Assembly: GCA_963741495.1 (NCBI GenBank)
Contig: CAVUID010000007.1
Coordinates: forward strand, 62,001 to 126,000
Reading direction: 5' to 3'
Length of the DNA stretch: 64,000 bases
Origin: Sulfurimicrobium sp963741495
GTDB taxonomy: Bacteria; Pseudomonadota; Gammaproteobacteria; Burkholderiales; Sulfuricellaceae
The notes under the pieces were generated by a model. It had not been told where the DNA came from and ran no database searches. It worked only from the letters and a program-made list of their open reading frames with translations. A program made the position numbers and the translations under genes. Positions 1-8,691 of the stretch are shown piece by piece. Every line of letters begins with the position of its first letter. The first letter of the stretch is position 1.

Positions 1-202
1 CAACGCGGCAATCGAACAGGTCGACATCCCGCGGATTCTCAATACCATGAAGTCCCTGCGCCTTGCCGACCCCACCATCTATCTGCGGACGGCCTCAATC
101 AACATCTTCAATGGCATGATCAGCCTGACTTTTTCCTGCGATGGCTCACACTACATGCCTCACGTGGAGTTTCTGATGAAGGATACTTCGTTCTGGTTTT
201 AG
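1..202 (+). CDS. C-terminal end of an unidentified protein (partial)
   Basis: An open frame enters from the left edge and stops with TAG at 200-202, giving the last 66 residues of a protein that ends in TSFWF. I do not recognise the family; the residues are a mix of hydrophobic and polar without cysteine clusters or a membrane segment. The next gene begins 51 bases downstream on the same strand, so the two may be cotranscribed. The upstream part lies outside the window and is needed to name it. Confidence 0.5.
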   Translation, partial: NAAIEQVDIPRILNTMKSLRLADPTIYLRTASINIFNGMISLTFSCDGSHYMPHVEFLMKDTSFWF

Positions 203-253
203 GCAGTGCTAGACTTGGCGCAAATGACTACGCGACCTGACTGATCTGATTGT

Positions 254-1003
254 ATGAATGCCTCGCCCGAACCACACGCCAGAATTTTCCTGCTGAGCCA
301 TATGCGTGCCTTTACCAGCCTGGCCGGGCATATTCTCGGCTCGCACCCAGAGATCAATGGCTACTATGAAATGCATATCAGCTATGAGGACGCATCCGCG
401 CTGGAAAAGCAGCTTGATGTGTTCCAGGAAAGCGACGTACTCAAGGAAAACAGCCGTTATCTTTTCGACAAGCTGTTGCACAATGACTACCTGTTGAAGC
501 CAGAACAGCTTGGTCTGGCGAATATGAAGATACTGATCTCGCTGCTGGAACCGGAACATACGCTCAAAAGTATCGTCGATCTGTTTGCGCAAAAAAAGAT
601 CGACGATCTTTATGCCTCCCCCGTTGAGGCGGCGAACTACTATATTGCACGCATCCAGGCAATCGCCGACTTCAGCCGGACCACCAGCCAGCCCTATTAC
701 TATTTCGATGCCGAGCTGTTTCAGCGTGCGCCGGAAAAACTGCTGTCCCGGCTATCAGACTGGCTTGAACTGGATTCTCCATTAAGCGAGCGTTATCAGA
801 TTTTCAGCCATACCGGAAAAGCCAGAAAGGGCGACTCGTCCGAGCGCATTCATAGTGGGAGCATCGACAGAACACCGGTCGATTATTCGCATATCTCCAT
901 TCCGGAAGAAGTGCTACGGCCAGCCCGAGAGGCTTATCGGGAATGCCGCCGGCAGATTATCGGAAACGCGGCGGATTCAGTCAGCCTGGACATGAAGCCC
1001 TGA
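254..1003 (+). CDS. Sulfotransferase-like P-loop protein
   Basis: Protein of 249 residues. The N-terminus RIFLLSHMRAFTSLAGHILG resembles the strand plus phosphosulfate-binding loop that opens sulfotransferase-fold proteins, where PAPS is the sulfate donor; the following SHPEINGYYEMHISY also fits that family. No signal peptide or membrane segment is seen, so it is probably cytoplasmic. The acceptor is unknown. It follows the truncated gene at the window edge and is separated from the toxin-antitoxin pair by 245 bases in which I see no gene. The assignment rests on the N-terminal pattern only. Confidence 0.55.
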   Translation: MNASPEPHARIFLLSHMRAFTSLAGHILGSHPEINGYYEMHISYEDASALEKQLDVFQESDVLKENSRYLFDKLLHNDYLLKPEQLGLANMKILISLLEPEHTLKSIVDLFAQKKIDDLYASPVEAANYYIARIQAIADFSRTTSQPYYYFDAELFQRAPEKLLSRLSDWLELDSPLSERYQIFSHTGKARKGDSSERIHSGSIDRTPVDYSHISIPEEVLRPAREAYRECRRQIIGNAADSVSLDMKP

Positions 1004-1248
1004 AATAGGCGCATAGCGCGTGTGTGTCCCTGTTTTCGATCAGCCCAGGCCGCCTGAAAGTTGCGTTAGTGTGGCATTTGGGGGTCAGCTACGTGCCATG
1101 AAGTGTCACTCGGGCGGATGGGAAATCATGTTACTGGCCGACTGCTCCCACCATAAATAACTATCACTCGGAATGGCGAGCGAATAGACCAATGGATTTC
1201 TTTAGTTCATAATGATCAGCATGGTCATATTGATGTTGGAGGTGTGTC

Positions 1249-1542
1249 ATGATCACTGAAGCCAGTGCGGTCAGCTTTAGGCAGAACTTGGGCGAAATGC
1301 TCAATCAGGTACAGTATCGCCACGACAGCGTGGTCATTAACAAAGATGGCAAGCCAGTGGCTGCGCTCGTCGATGCGCGCTTATTTGAGCGCATTCGCCG
1401 GATGCAGGGCCGCTTCGATGCGCTATGCCAACGCATAGAGACTGGCTTTGCGAATGTGCCTGAAGCGGAAGGACTTGCTGAAATTGACGCTGCCATTGCG
1501 CTTGAACGGGTGCAGGCGCGCTCACCAGCCAAGAAACGCTGA
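1249..1542 (+). CDS. Type II antitoxin, Phd/YefM family
   Basis: Protein of 97 residues. The opening ITEASAVSFRQNLGEMLNQV followed by DSVVINKDGKPVAALVD is the Phd/YefM fold, in which the N-terminal half binds the operator and the C-terminal tail wraps the toxin. A GGAGG Shine-Dalgarno lies just before the ATG. The PIN-domain toxin starts seven bases after the stop, the standard antitoxin-first layout. By family precedent the protein neutralises the toxin and represses its own promoter, which would lie in the A/T-rich stretch at about 1195-1240. Confidence 0.85.
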   Translation: MITEASAVSFRQNLGEMLNQVQYRHDSVVINKDGKPVAALVDARLFERIRRMQGRFDALCQRIETGFANVPEAEGLAEIDAAIALERVQARSPAKKR

Positions 1543-1548
1543 GCCGCC

Positions 1549-1980
1549 GTGGCAACTCTGCGGGTAGTGCTCGATACGAATGTGTTGCTCTCTGGCATTG
1601 CTTATCCGGCCAGTGTGCCGGGCAAGATCATAGCGGTTTGGCGTAATGGTTCGGTAGATGTGCTGCTTTCTGCTTACATCCTAGATGAGTTGCGACGCGT
1701 GCTGCCTCGGTTGGCGCACCGTCATGGTTTGACATTGGCGGAGATTGATGATTTGGTAGATATACTTTCCATACAAGCCGATGTCATTGAGCCACTTCCA
1801 TGCGTAGAACCCGACTTGCGTGATGTCGATGACCAGCCTGTGCTGGGTACTTTGCTAGCGGCGCTTAAGACATCGGGCGTTAACTATCTCATTACCGGCG
1901 ATAAAGACTTGCTGGCGATAGCTGAACGTTACCCAATTGTGACTCCCGCGAAGTTCTGGGCAACACACGCGGGACTTTGA
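1549..1980 (+). CDS. PIN-domain toxin (putative RNase)
   Basis: Protein of 143 residues with a GTG start (VATLRVVLDTNVLLSG after the initiator). It carries the PIN-domain acidic pattern: Asp at residue 9 in VLDTN, a Glu in LDELRRVL, and the C-terminal DDQPVLGTL and ITGDKDLL blocks. PIN toxins are magnesium-dependent ribonucleases; this one fits the COG1569 type usually paired with Phd-like antitoxins. It is translationally close to the antitoxin. All expected acidic residues are present, so it should be active; the RNA target cannot be predicted. Confidence 0.85.
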   Translation: MATLRVVLDTNVLLSGIAYPASVPGKIIAVWRNGSVDVLLSAYILDELRRVLPRLAHRHGLTLAEIDDLVDILSIQADVIEPLPCVEPDLRDVDDQPVLGTLLAALKTSGVNYLITGDKDLLAIAERYPIVTPAKFWATHAGL

Positions 1981-2312
1981 TCGTTGAGTAATTTTTAAGC
2001 TGAGTCACGGACCCACGGTACGCCGGCATAAGCCGCTTCGAATCGGCGTAGGTAAAAAGGCTGCTAACATCGATGCCGTCAATAGAATACGTCGGAGTAT
2101 CATTAACTTCGCCTTAACGTGAATTCCAGAATCCACTTTCCGCTCCATGGGCGGCTGGTTTCGCGCGATACCGGACGATCGCCCGCAGTAAGTTGGACCG
2201 GCTCCTCCGGGTCGAGAGCACGCGGTCGTGTTGAAGATTAATCGGGCTATATCAAATAAGTGGCAGCCGCCCGGCGCAAGCATTCGTCGCGATGTCTCAG
2301 CCCAGGGGAAAT
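1981..2312. other. Intergenic stretch without a supported gene
   Basis: About 330 bases between the PIN toxin and the end of the minus-strand hypothetical gene. The only open frames are short, lack a plausible ribosome site and show no recognisable protein. I see no strong hairpin with a U tract and no repeat. It may be degenerate sequence at the border of the toxin-antitoxin insertion. Confidence 0.4.
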
Positions 2313-2735
2313 TCAGAGATACTTGTTCGGATCTTCGGGCGACGGGGGCTCGCTTTCGTCCGGATGCCGCTCGTGAGCATTGGCATAAATCGCGTGCAGG
2401 CGGTCGTCTCGTGAACTGGAGAGCAGCGACGTGTGCAGGTTGTCTTGCTGAATTTCTTCGGTGAAATGAATCAGGCCGAGGCGGATTCGTTCCAGCAAAT
2501 TGCTTTCGAGACGGTAACCCTGAACGGACAGCACACCCTCCAGCTCATCCAGCTTGTGCTCGACAATGCTATAGGTCACCACCATGCTACAGCCGTCCTC
2601 GCCCGGCAAGGCCTCGACATGATCCAGCTCACTGAGAATATCCACGACACTGCAGATATCATCAGCAGTCAGCCCGGAAAAGGAAATCCTGCGGGTTTTA
2701 ATCAGATCAGGATCGGGATTGATTTTGTCTGTCAT
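2313..2735 (-). CDS. Hypothetical protein downstream of rnfH
   Basis: The reading frame is open further upstream to 2807, but I chose the ATG at 2735 because AGGAGG stands eight bases before it; the longer form would overlap rnfH and lacks such a site. The protein has 140 residues: an N-terminal half with an HMA-like alternation (RRISFSGLTADDICSVVDIL) but no CxxC metal motif, and an acidic, proline-rich C-terminal tail. It is the last gene of the rnf transcription unit. I do not recognise a family; a small ferredoxin-fold regulatory or assembly protein is possible. Confidence 0.6.
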   Translation of the reverse strand: MTDKINPDPDLIKTRRISFSGLTADDICSVVDILSELDHVEALPGEDGCSMVVTYSIVEHKLDELEGVLSVQGYRLESNLLERIRLGLIHFTEEIQQDNLHTSLLSSSRDDRLHAIYANAHERHPDESEPPSPEDPNKYL

Positions 2736-2781
2736 GATTTTTGCCTCCTCTAATTCAGCCTGGAACCTGGCGCTTTTGGGG

Positions 2782-3069
2782 TCAATTTTCGGGCTCGGAT
2801 GCTTCATCGTTTTTCGACCGGCGCTTCACGGTTTTCGGGTCGCAGGTGATGGGGCGGTAGATTTCGATGCGGTCGCCATCCGCGAGTGCGGCGTCGAGCT
2901 TGCTGAGCTTGCTGAAGATGCCGACTTTCTGCTGCTCCAGGTCGATTTCGGGAAACTGCTGGACGATGCCCGAACGCTCGATGGCGTCCTTGACGGTGGC
3001 GCCATCGGGCACTTCGACGCTGAGCCAGGCCTGGCGGGTTGGCGATGCGTAGGCGATTCTGACTTTCAT
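2782..3069 (-). CDS. rnfH: RnfH family protein
   Basis: Protein of 95 residues with the RnfH/UPF0125 opening VRIAYASPTRQAWLSVEVP and the GDRIEIYRPITCDPK block near the end, a ubiquitin-like beta-grasp fold. RnfH is commonly found at the end of rnf operons or beside RatA; its biochemical role is unsettled. It follows rnfE after only ten bases and has a GAGGAAG ribosome site. Length is normal for the family. Confidence 0.85.
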   Translation of the reverse strand: MKVRIAYASPTRQAWLSVEVPDGATVKDAIERSGIVQQFPEIDLEQQKVGIFSKLSKLDAALADGDRIEIYRPITCDPKTVKRRSKNDEASEPEN

Positions 3070-3079
3070 CGCATCTTCC

Positions 3080-3754
3080 TCATGCGGCGCTGTGCGCGCC
3101 GCCCATCTGAATGGCCTTGCCGGCGCGCACGTCCAGCATGCGTTTGCCCACTACCAACAGGCCGAGCGCCAGGAATCCGCCCGGCGGCAGAATCATCATC
3201 AATATGCCGGTATCGGCAGGCAACAGGCGCATTTCCATGAATTTGAAGGCGGGTCCAAACAGCAGCGATGCGTCGGCGAACAGGGTGCCCACGCCAACGA
3301 CTTCTCGCACTGCGCCGATCAGGGTGAGCGCGATGGTGAAGCCGAGGCCCATGAACAGGCCGTCTACCAGCGAGGGCAAGGTCGAGTTCTTGCCGGCGAA
3401 AGCTTCGAGGCGGGCAAGCGGCAGGCAGTTGGACACAATCAGCGGAATGAACATGCCCAGCACCTTGTAAAGCTCGTGCATCCAGGCATTCATGAAGAGG
3501 TCCACCAGAGTCACCATGGAAGCGATGACCAGGATGAACACCGGGATGCGCACTTCCTGGGTGATGCGGTTGCGGAACATGCCCACCAGCATGCTTGATG
3601 CAGCCATCACCGCCGCCGTTGCCAGCCCCATGCCCAGCGCGTTGGTGGCGCTGGTGGTCATGGCCATGGCCGGGCACAGGCCGAGCAGCATGGCGAGCAC
3701 GCCGTTGTTTTCCCACAGGCCGTCGCGGACAATGGTTTTATAGGGTGTCGTCAT
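3080..3754 (-). CDS. rnfE: Rnf electron transport complex subunit E
   Basis: Integral membrane protein of 224 residues with about six hydrophobic helices. The opening KTIVRDGLWENNGVLAMLLG and the LGLCPAMAMTTSATNALGM segment are characteristic of RnfE/NqrD. RnfA and RnfE form the inverted-topology core that binds an Fe-S cluster between them and carries electrons across the membrane. The ATG directly follows the rnfG stop codon (TAAATG), implying translational coupling. Intact. Confidence 0.95.
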   Translation of the reverse strand: MTTPYKTIVRDGLWENNGVLAMLLGLCPAMAMTTSATNALGMGLATAAVMAASSMLVGMFRNRITQEVRIPVFILVIASMVTLVDLFMNAWMHELYKVLGMFIPLIVSNCLPLARLEAFAGKNSTLPSLVDGLFMGLGFTIALTLIGAVREVVGVGTLFADASLLFGPAFKFMEMRLLPADTGILMMILPPGGFLALGLLVVGKRMLDVRAGKAIQMGGAHSAA

Positions 3755-4387
3755 TTAACGAGCCTCCTTCATGGGCGCTTTGCTGGCGGAGATGTCCATC
3801 ATTTGTTCCTTGTTGGCGGCGAACAATTCAAGCCCACTGCGGATGGCGTCGATCACGCCCCGGGGCGTAATGGTGGCGCCGGTGAACTGGTCGAACTGGC
3901 CGCCGTCCTTCTTTACCTTCCATTTGTCGGGCGGCGGGTTGCCGAGGCTCAGGCCGGTGAAGCGCAGTATCCAGTCGCCTTTTTTTACTTCCATCTTGTC
4001 ACCCAGACCGGCGGTTTCCTTATGGGCGAGGACGCGCACGCCGAGGATCTTGCCCTGGGTATCCACACCCATCATCAGCTTCATCTGGCCGGCATAGCCC
4101 GTGCCGAATATCTCGTAGGCTACGCCGGTTACCTTGCCTTCCTTGGTGGCGCGATAGACGGTGATTTCCTTGTCGCGCTCGTTCTTCATGGTGATGGCAT
4201 CCGCGACCAGATTGTTGTCGTGGATGCTGGCCGGGATCACCTGGCTGAGCGAATTCAGCCGGTCTTCCAGCGCGCGCGCGGCAATATCGTCCACGGTAAT
4301 GCTGTCGCTAATGGCGAGCACGATCCCGAAACCCAGGCAGAAGGTACCCAGAATCATCCCATGGCGGAAGACGTGCTGTGCTTTCAT
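3755..4387 (-). CDS. rnfG: Rnf complex subunit G (covalent FMN)
   Basis: Protein of 210 residues with one N-terminal membrane anchor and a periplasmic FMN-binding domain. The C-terminal FTGATITPRGV contains the S/TGAT flavinylation motif in which ApbE attaches FMN to threonine through a phosphoester. The start overlaps the rnfD stop as ATGA. The open frame continues upstream into rnfD in the wrong register; that extension is a shadow, not a fusion. Its partner ApbE is encoded at the head of the same operon. Confidence 0.93.
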   Translation of the reverse strand: MKAQHVFRHGMILGTFCLGFGIVLAISDSITVDDIAARALEDRLNSLSQVIPASIHDNNLVADAITMKNERDKEITVYRATKEGKVTGVAYEIFGTGYAGQMKLMMGVDTQGKILGVRVLAHKETAGLGDKMEVKKGDWILRFTGLSLGNPPPDKWKVKKDGGQFDQFTGATITPRGVIDAIRSGLELFAANKEQMMDISASKAPMKEAR

Positions 4388-5465
4388 GGTTTTTCCTCGC
4401 CCAGCGGCAGAGGTTCGCCCTTGCGGTTGCGCCCGAACGCGCGCGGGCGGGTGTATTGATCGATAATGGGGACCAGCGCATTCATCAGCAGTACCGCGAA
4501 GGCCACGCCTTCCGGGTAGCCGGCGAAGGTGCGGATGAGCCAGATCAGCACGCCGCAGCCGAGGCCGAATATCAATTGTCCCTTTTTCGATACCGGCGAA
4601 GTGACGTAGTCGGTGGCGATGAAGAATGCCCCCAGAAAGGTGGCGCCGGATAGCAGGTGGAAGGTGCCGGAGGCAAAGCGGGCAGGATCGACGGCGTGGA
4701 ATATCGCACCCATCAGGAACACTCCGCCCATGACGCTCAACGGAATGTGCCACGAAATGATGCGCTTGGCCATCAGGAACAGGCCGCCGGCAAGGATCAG
4801 TATCGCCGAGGTCTCGCCCAGGCTGCCGGCGCGGTAGCCCAGCATCATGTCCATCAGGTCGGGCGCCTGCGCCATCGATTGCGTCACCGGAATGCCGCGC
4901 GTCAGCTCGGTCTTGACATGGCCCAGCGCCGAAGCTGCGCTCACCGCATCGGGCATCTGGCCGCCGAAGGTGATGGCAATGGCATTCGAAAAACCCGGTG
5001 CGCCAGCCGAGAACAGCGGATGCGGCATGACCCAGACGGTCATCGCCACAGGGAACGAGATCAGCAGGGCGACGCGCGCCACCATGGCGGGGTTGAACAC
5101 ATTCTGGCCGATGCCGCCAAAGGGATGCTTGGCCAGGGCGATGGCGAAAATCGCCCCCAGCACGCCGATCCACCAAGGCGCCCAGGGCGGCAGGCTCATC
5201 GCCAGCAGCCAGCCGGTCAGCACCGCCGAGTAGTCGCTGAGCGTCGTCCTCACCGGCTGGCCGCCCAGTGCCAGACAACCCGCCTCTACTGCCACGCAGG
5301 CGCCGATCGTGACGCTGAACAGCAGGATCGCCGGCCAGCCGAACAGGTAGAGGTTGAAAACGGTGGCCGGCAACAGCGCCAGCAGCACCGTGAACATGGT
5401 TTTTTGAACGCTGCTGGCCTGGTGGGTAAACGGCGCGCTGTGCTTGATGGATCAGGAAAGCTCAT
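4384..5465 (-). CDS. rnfD: Rnf complex subunit D (one frameshift near the start)
   Basis: Multi-spanning subunit of about 360 residues; the in-frame part is open from 5397. Reading further back in the same frame gives SIKHSAPFTHQASSVQKT before the first in-frame ATG, a normal RnfD N-terminus, but with no start codon. An ATG at 5465 overlapping the rnfC stop (ATGA) reads MSFPD and joins if one base is restored near 5450. KHPFGGIGQNVFNPA is typical of RnfD/NqrB. The expected flavin attachment motif reads DAVSAAS, with serine where threonine is usual. Confidence 0.85.
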
Positions 5466-6940
5466 GCGGGGGCCTCATCCTTTTCTTTGGCGGCAGCAGC
5501 AGCGGCTGCCTGGGCTTTCTTGGCAGCCAGGGCGGCGGCTTTTTCCGCAGCGGCTTTTTCCACGCGCAGGGTGTGTGCCTCGACCAGCATCCGGGTCTGT
5601 TCGCTCTTGCGCCGTTCGCGTTCCTGATCGTTGATCATGCCCTTGGCGTAGTTGAAATAGTGCACCAGCGGGATGTGCGACGGGCATATCCAGGAACAAC
5701 TGCCGCAGGAGACGCAGTCCATTACCCCGAGCTTCGCGGCGGCCTCTAAATTGTCCTTGCGGATGAAGGCGGCCATGTCAAGCGGCACCAGCCCGCACGG
5801 GCAGATTGTCACGCAGACGCCACAGCGGATGCAGGTGCTGGCCGGTTGCCGGTTGATCTCTGCGGCGGTGAGCGCCAGGATGCCCGACATGCCCTTGACC
5901 ACCGGCACGTCCAGGCTGGGCAGCGGTTGACCCATCAGTCGGCCCGCCATTGACCAGGCTTTCAGGGGCGGTGGCAAATCCGCCGCAGAAGGCGATCAGG
6001 TCGGACACTCTGGCGCCGATCGGCGCCTCGATATTATTCGGTTCGCGCACCGCTTTGCCGCTCACCGTCACCACGCGGGAGATAAGCGGGCGGCCGAAGC
6101 GCACGGCATGATGCACGGCGCGGGCGGTGGCGACGTTGTGCACCACCACGCCGAGATCGGCGGTGAGTTTCTTTGCCGGCGTTTCGCGTCCGGTGATGGC
6201 CTGCACCAGATGGCGCTCGGAACCCATCGGATATTGCACCGGCACGCCCACCACCTCGACCCCGGAAAAGGCGGAGGCGGCCCGTGTCATGGCATCGATC
6301 GCCTGGGGCTTGTTCTGTTCAATGGCGATCGACCACCCTGCGCACGCCCAGCGCATGGGCCATGATGCGCGCGCCGTCGATGACCTCGTCGGCATGCTCG
6401 CGCATCACCCGGTCGTCGCAGGTCAGGTAGGGTTCGCATTCGGCGCCGTTGAGCAGCAGGATTTCCAGCTTTTTCTGGCTGCCGAGGTTCAGTTTGATCG
6501 CCGAGGGGAAGGCCGCGCCGCCCATGCCGACGATGCCCGAAGCGGCGACGCGCTCGCTGATGGCGTGCGGGTCCGCTGAGAAAGGATCGACGATGGGTTC
6601 GGGGAGCTCGCCCCATTCGTCCTTGCCATCGGATTCGAGGACGATGGTGGTCTGCGCCAGCCCGGAAGGATGGGGCGCAGCGATGTCGGTGATGGACTGG
6701 ATGCGGCCCGAGGTGGGCGCGTGCTGGGGTAGCGGACACCGTTCCGCCGCTACGTGCGATCATCTGCCCTTTTTTGACCAGGTCGCCCTCGTTCACCAGC
6801 ACTTCGGCCGGCGCGCCGATGTGCTGCTGCAGGGGAATGTAGAGCGAGGCCGGCATGGGCAATGCGACGATGGCCTTTTCGCTGGTCAGTTCCTTGCGGT
6901 AATCGGGATGGATGCCGCCGCGAATGGGGAAAAGCTTCAT
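5462..6940 (-). CDS. rnfC: Rnf complex subunit C (three frameshifts)
   Basis: Starts MKLFPIRGGIHPDYRKEL at the ATG at 6940. The sequence reads through RnfC only if one extra base is removed at each of 6726-6729 (GGGG), about 6330 and about 5938. The restored protein has about 491 residues: a biotin-lipoyl-like N-terminal region, an FMN/NADH-binding centre with GIVGMGGAAFPSAIKLN, two 4Fe-4S motifs (CIRCGVCVTICP and CVSCGSCSWICP) and an alanine/lysine-rich tail. RnfC is the soluble NADH-oxidising subunit. Conservation across all breaks argues for sequence error rather than decay. Confidence 0.88.
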
Positions 6941-6976
6941 TTGCAATCGGCTCCTGATGCACTATCCATGGGCACC

Positions 6977-7525
6977 TTAATGCATGGCATGTTGAGTTTC
7001 CTCGGCTTCAGGCTTGGCCCAGTGCCAGCTGCTCAGCGTCACCTGGATCGGGCGCATCTCGATCGCGTCAGTGGGGCAGACCTTGACGCATTTTTCGCAG
7101 CCGTGGCAGGCATCGACGATCACCGTATGCATCAGCTTGTTCGCGCCCATGATGGCGTCCACCGAACATTCCTTGATGCAGCGCGTGCAGCCGATGCAGA
7201 GGTCCTCGATGATGAAGGCGTATTCCGGTACTTTTTCCTCATGCTCGGACAGGTCGGCGGTGACGCCCAGCTTTTTGGCAAGCACTTCGATCACTGCCTT
7301 GCCGCCGGGCGTGCACAAGGTTATCGGTGCCTCGCCCTTCGCCAGCGCCGCCGCGTACTGGCTGCAGCCGACATAGCCGCACTGGCCGCATTGCGAGCCG
7401 GGCAGCATCGCCTTCAATTCTTCCTCCAGCGGATCTTCCTCCACCGCGAGAAAATAGGCTGCCGCGCCGAGTATGCTGCCGAGTGTGACGCCCATTATTG
7501 TGAGACTGCCGACTGCTAGTAACAT
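6977..7525 (-). CDS. rnfB: Rnf complex subunit B (ferredoxin)
   Basis: Protein of 182 residues with an N-terminal membrane helix, a GSQCGQCGYVGC Fe-S domain and two 4Fe-4S motifs (CIGCTRCIKEC and CHGCEKCVKVCP). RnfB passes electrons between the membrane core and soluble ferredoxin or RnfC. A TAGGAG ribosome site precedes the ATG. It sits between rnfA and rnfC with short gaps, and is the only one of the first four subunit genes (rnfA to rnfD) not hit by an indel here. Confidence 0.95.
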   Translation of the reverse strand: MLLAVGSLTIMGVTLGSILGAAAYFLAVEEDPLEEELKAMLPGSQCGQCGYVGCSQYAAALAKGEAPITLCTPGGKAVIEVLAKKLGVTADLSEHEEKVPEYAFIIEDLCIGCTRCIKECSVDAIMGANKLMHTVIVDACHGCEKCVKVCPTDAIEMRPIQVTLSSWHWAKPEAEETQHAMH

Positions 7526-7586
7526 AGTCAGACTCCTAATCCAATGAAAGTGATGCGTGATGTGCCAAGGGTTTATTCTTCACATC

Positions 7587-8172
7587 TCACCCCGTCGTGG
7601 TCATTCCGGAAAAACCCATGAACGCCAGCGCCAGCAGGCTGGCGACGATAAATCCGATCGGCGGTCCGGCGAACAGGCGCGGAATATCGGCCAATGCCAT
7701 GCGTTCGCGCAGCCCGGCGAAAATAACCATCACCAGGCTATAGCCGACGGAGGAAGCAAAGCCGAACAGCGTGGCGCTGATGAAATTCATTTTGTGCTCG
7801 ACCAGCAGGATGGCAATACCCAGCACCGCGCAATTGGTCGTGATGAGCGGCAGGTAGATGCCCAGCATCTGGAACAGTTGCGGCGATACCTTTTTTACCG
7901 TCAGTTCGGTGAACTGCACGGCGGCGGCGATCACCATGATGAAAGTCACCGTGCGCAGGTACCACAGGTTATAGGGTTCCAGCAGATAGGCTGCCGACCG
8001 CCCAGTCGGCCATCGACGAGACGGTGATCACGAAGGTGGTCGCCAGGCCCATGCCGACCGCGGTGTCGATGCGCGTGGTGACGCCCATGAACGAACACAG
8101 GCCGAGAAAGCGGGCCAGGATGACGTTGTTGACCAGCGCCGCGCTAACCATCAGAAGGATATATTCTTTCAT
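7587..8172 (-). CDS. rnfA: Rnf complex subunit A (one frameshift)
   Basis: Begins EYILLMVSAALVNNVILARF after the initiator, the canonical RnfA/NqrE start, and ends GFSGMTTTG. The frame breaks after SSMADWAV; removing one C at 7994-7995 restores AAYLLEPYNLWYLRTVTFIM and a protein of 194 residues, the normal length. Six membrane helices; RnfA pairs with RnfE around the intramembrane Fe-S cluster. It is preceded by rseC with an 11-base gap. Confidence 0.9.
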
Positions 8173-8182
8173 GCCTCGGCCT

Positions 8183-8689
8183 CTAGGTTATTTTACAGAC
8201 GACGCCCGTACTGGCGCGGCGAATGAAGCGGGGAGCGAGATCGCCTCGGGACGACAGGTGACCGGCGCTCAGGCGCGAGATGCCAAGGCCGAGCGCCAGC
8301 CCGGCGAGCATGGCGGCCATGGTGATGCTATCGCTACCGGCGGCCCATTGCGCCATTGCGCCTGCGCCCAGCATGGCGGCAAGCGGAATGGCATAGGCGG
8401 TGAGTGAGGCCTTGATCAGCGCATTCTCGCGGATGCCGACCACCACGCGTTCGCCGACAACGAGGCCGGGATGATTTTCAAGCGAGAAGCGGCGGGCTTC
8501 AAGGCGGTTGGCTGTGGTGCCGATGCCCCCCTTGGCGCCGCAGGCCGAGGACGAGGCGCAACTGCCGCAACTGGTGGTCTGTTCGGGTTCCAGCCAGACC
8601 ATGGTGCCTTCCACCGCAACCACATGGGCGATGCCCTCGACCATGTCGGGGGCGCTGAAATCCCTCTGGCTTTCTTCGGTGGCGTTCAT
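8183..8689 (-). CDS. rseC: SoxR-reducing system protein RseC
   Basis: Protein of 168 residues starting at the ATG at 8689. It has TTSCGSCASSSACGAKG near residue 30, the RseC cysteine motif, followed by two membrane helices (LAAMLGAGAMAQW and AAMLAGLALGLGI). In E. coli RseC works with the Rnf-like Rsx complex to keep SoxR reduced; here it is encoded between apbE and rnfA, inside the same operon. The upstream open frame that seems to fuse it to ApbE is created by the indel in apbE. Confidence 0.88.
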   Translation of the reverse strand: MNATEESQRDFSAPDMVEGIAHVVAVEGTMVWLEPEQTTSCGSCASSSACGAKGGIGTTANRLEARRFSLENHPGLVVGERVVVGIRENALIKASLTAYAIPLAAMLGAGAMAQWAAGSDSITMAAMLAGLALGLGISRLSAGHLSSRGDLAPRFIRRASTGVVCKIT

Positions 8690-8691
8690 GG

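Noticed and set aside
2005..2283. Minus-strand open frame of 92 codons
   Set aside because: No ribosome site, no recognisable motif, composition unlike neighbouring genes.
4390..4430. REP repeat in the rnfD C-terminus (PLPLGE)
   Set aside because: The resemblance is a few codons only, with no palindrome.
3755..5278. A 507-codon frame seeming to extend RnfG upstream
   Set aside because: The upstream part is RnfD read in the wrong register; RnfG has its own ATG at 4387 overlapping the RnfD stop.
5462..6940. Programmed frameshifting in rnfC
   Set aside because: Three shifts at different, mostly non-slippery sites and similar breaks in ten other genes point to sequence errors.
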